A stretch of DNA of 64,000 bases from Ceratotherium simum simum (Eukaryota; Chordata; Mammalia; Perissodactyla; Rhinocerotidae). The position numbers were made by a program, and so were the translations under genes. Below are positions 63,813 through 64,000 of the stretch, in pieces (position 1 is the first letter of the stretch; each line of letters begins with the position of its first letter). The notes under the pieces were generated by a model. It worked only from the letters and a program-made list of their open reading frames with translations, had not been told where the DNA came from and made no database searches. The DNA lies in assembly GCF_000283155.1 (NCBI RefSeq), contig NW_004454290.1:62001-126000 (forward strand), given 5' to 3'.

Positions 63813-64000
63813 AAAACCTCACCATGGTGACTGAATTCCTGTTGCTGGGTTTTTCGAGCCTTGGTGAAATTCAGCTGGCCCTCTTTGTGGTTTTTCTCCT
63901 TCTATATCTGGCCATTCTCAGTGGTAATGTCACTATTATTAGTGTCATCCATCAGGATCAGAATCTCCACACTCCAATGTACTTCTTCCTTGGCATTCTC
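63803..64000 (+). CDS. OR10R2: Olfactory receptor family 10, OR10R2-like, partial (5' part of terminal exon; cut by window end)
   Basis: Only the N terminus, TM1 and the start of TM2 are inside the window. From the single ATG at 63824, 59 codons are readable: VTEFLLLGFSSLGEIQ, a hydrophobic TM1 with the conserved GN pair (34-35), and LHTPMYFFL (49-56). This resembles OR10R2 as recalled. Counting from that ATG, PMYFF falls at residue 51, whereas in the other three ORs here it begins at 58. The usual N-terminal glycosylation sequon (N-L-T) lies just upstream of the ATG. Adding the seven codons back to the splice site at 63803 puts PMYFF at 58. No in-frame ATG exists between the TAA at 63692-63694 and 63824. 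I infer that translation starts in an upstream exon not identified here. Rest of the gene is outside the window. Confidence 0.85.

Overview
This window is mammalian nuclear DNA, most likely from a horse or another perissodactyl. It has no operons and is dominated by degraded LINE-1 sequence. It also carries at least six tRNA-derived SINEs of the equine repetitive element (ERE) type, and its only recognisable genes are intronless olfactory receptor (OR) coding exons. It is therefore a piece of an OR gene cluster. Four OR coding exons are present, all of OR family 10. By remembered family motifs, not a search, they correspond to the OR10K2, OR10T2, OR10K1 and OR10R2 group known from human chromosome 1q23.

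Layout. Positions 1-11225 hold old L1 fragments, one younger L1 nested in an older one, and a composite ERE pair. An OR10K2-like exon lies on the minus strand (11226-12170), an OR10T2-like exon on the minus strand (26507-27460), an OR10K1-like exon on the plus strand (49595-50500), and the start of an OR10R2-like exon on the plus strand (63803 to the window edge). The first pair and the second pair are thus transcribed away from each other. The 22-kb gap between them is filled largely by about 12 kb of plus-strand L1 sequence (32.5-44.5 kb), itself hit by two EREs and followed or preceded by other old repeats. Ancient L2, MIR, MER5-like and MaLR-like fragments lie in the rest. Several multi-kilobase stretches show nothing I can name.

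Each OR exon would encode a seven-transmembrane odorant receptor of olfactory sensory neurons. All four have a good 3' splice site just upstream of the coding start, fitting the usual OR structure of non-coding 5' exon(s) plus one coding exon. Three of the four have a terminal anomaly. The OR10K2-like gene has GTG where its ATG should be. The OR10K1-like gene has a TGA twelve codons before the expected end. The OR10R2-like exon carries its N-glycosylation sequon upstream of its only ATG, so its real start probably lies in an upstream exon. I found no new biological system here. The most useful observations are these gene-end anomalies and several retrotransposition structures (a SINE pair sharing one target-site duplication, a 5'-inverted L1, and an unexplained 103-bp repeated module).
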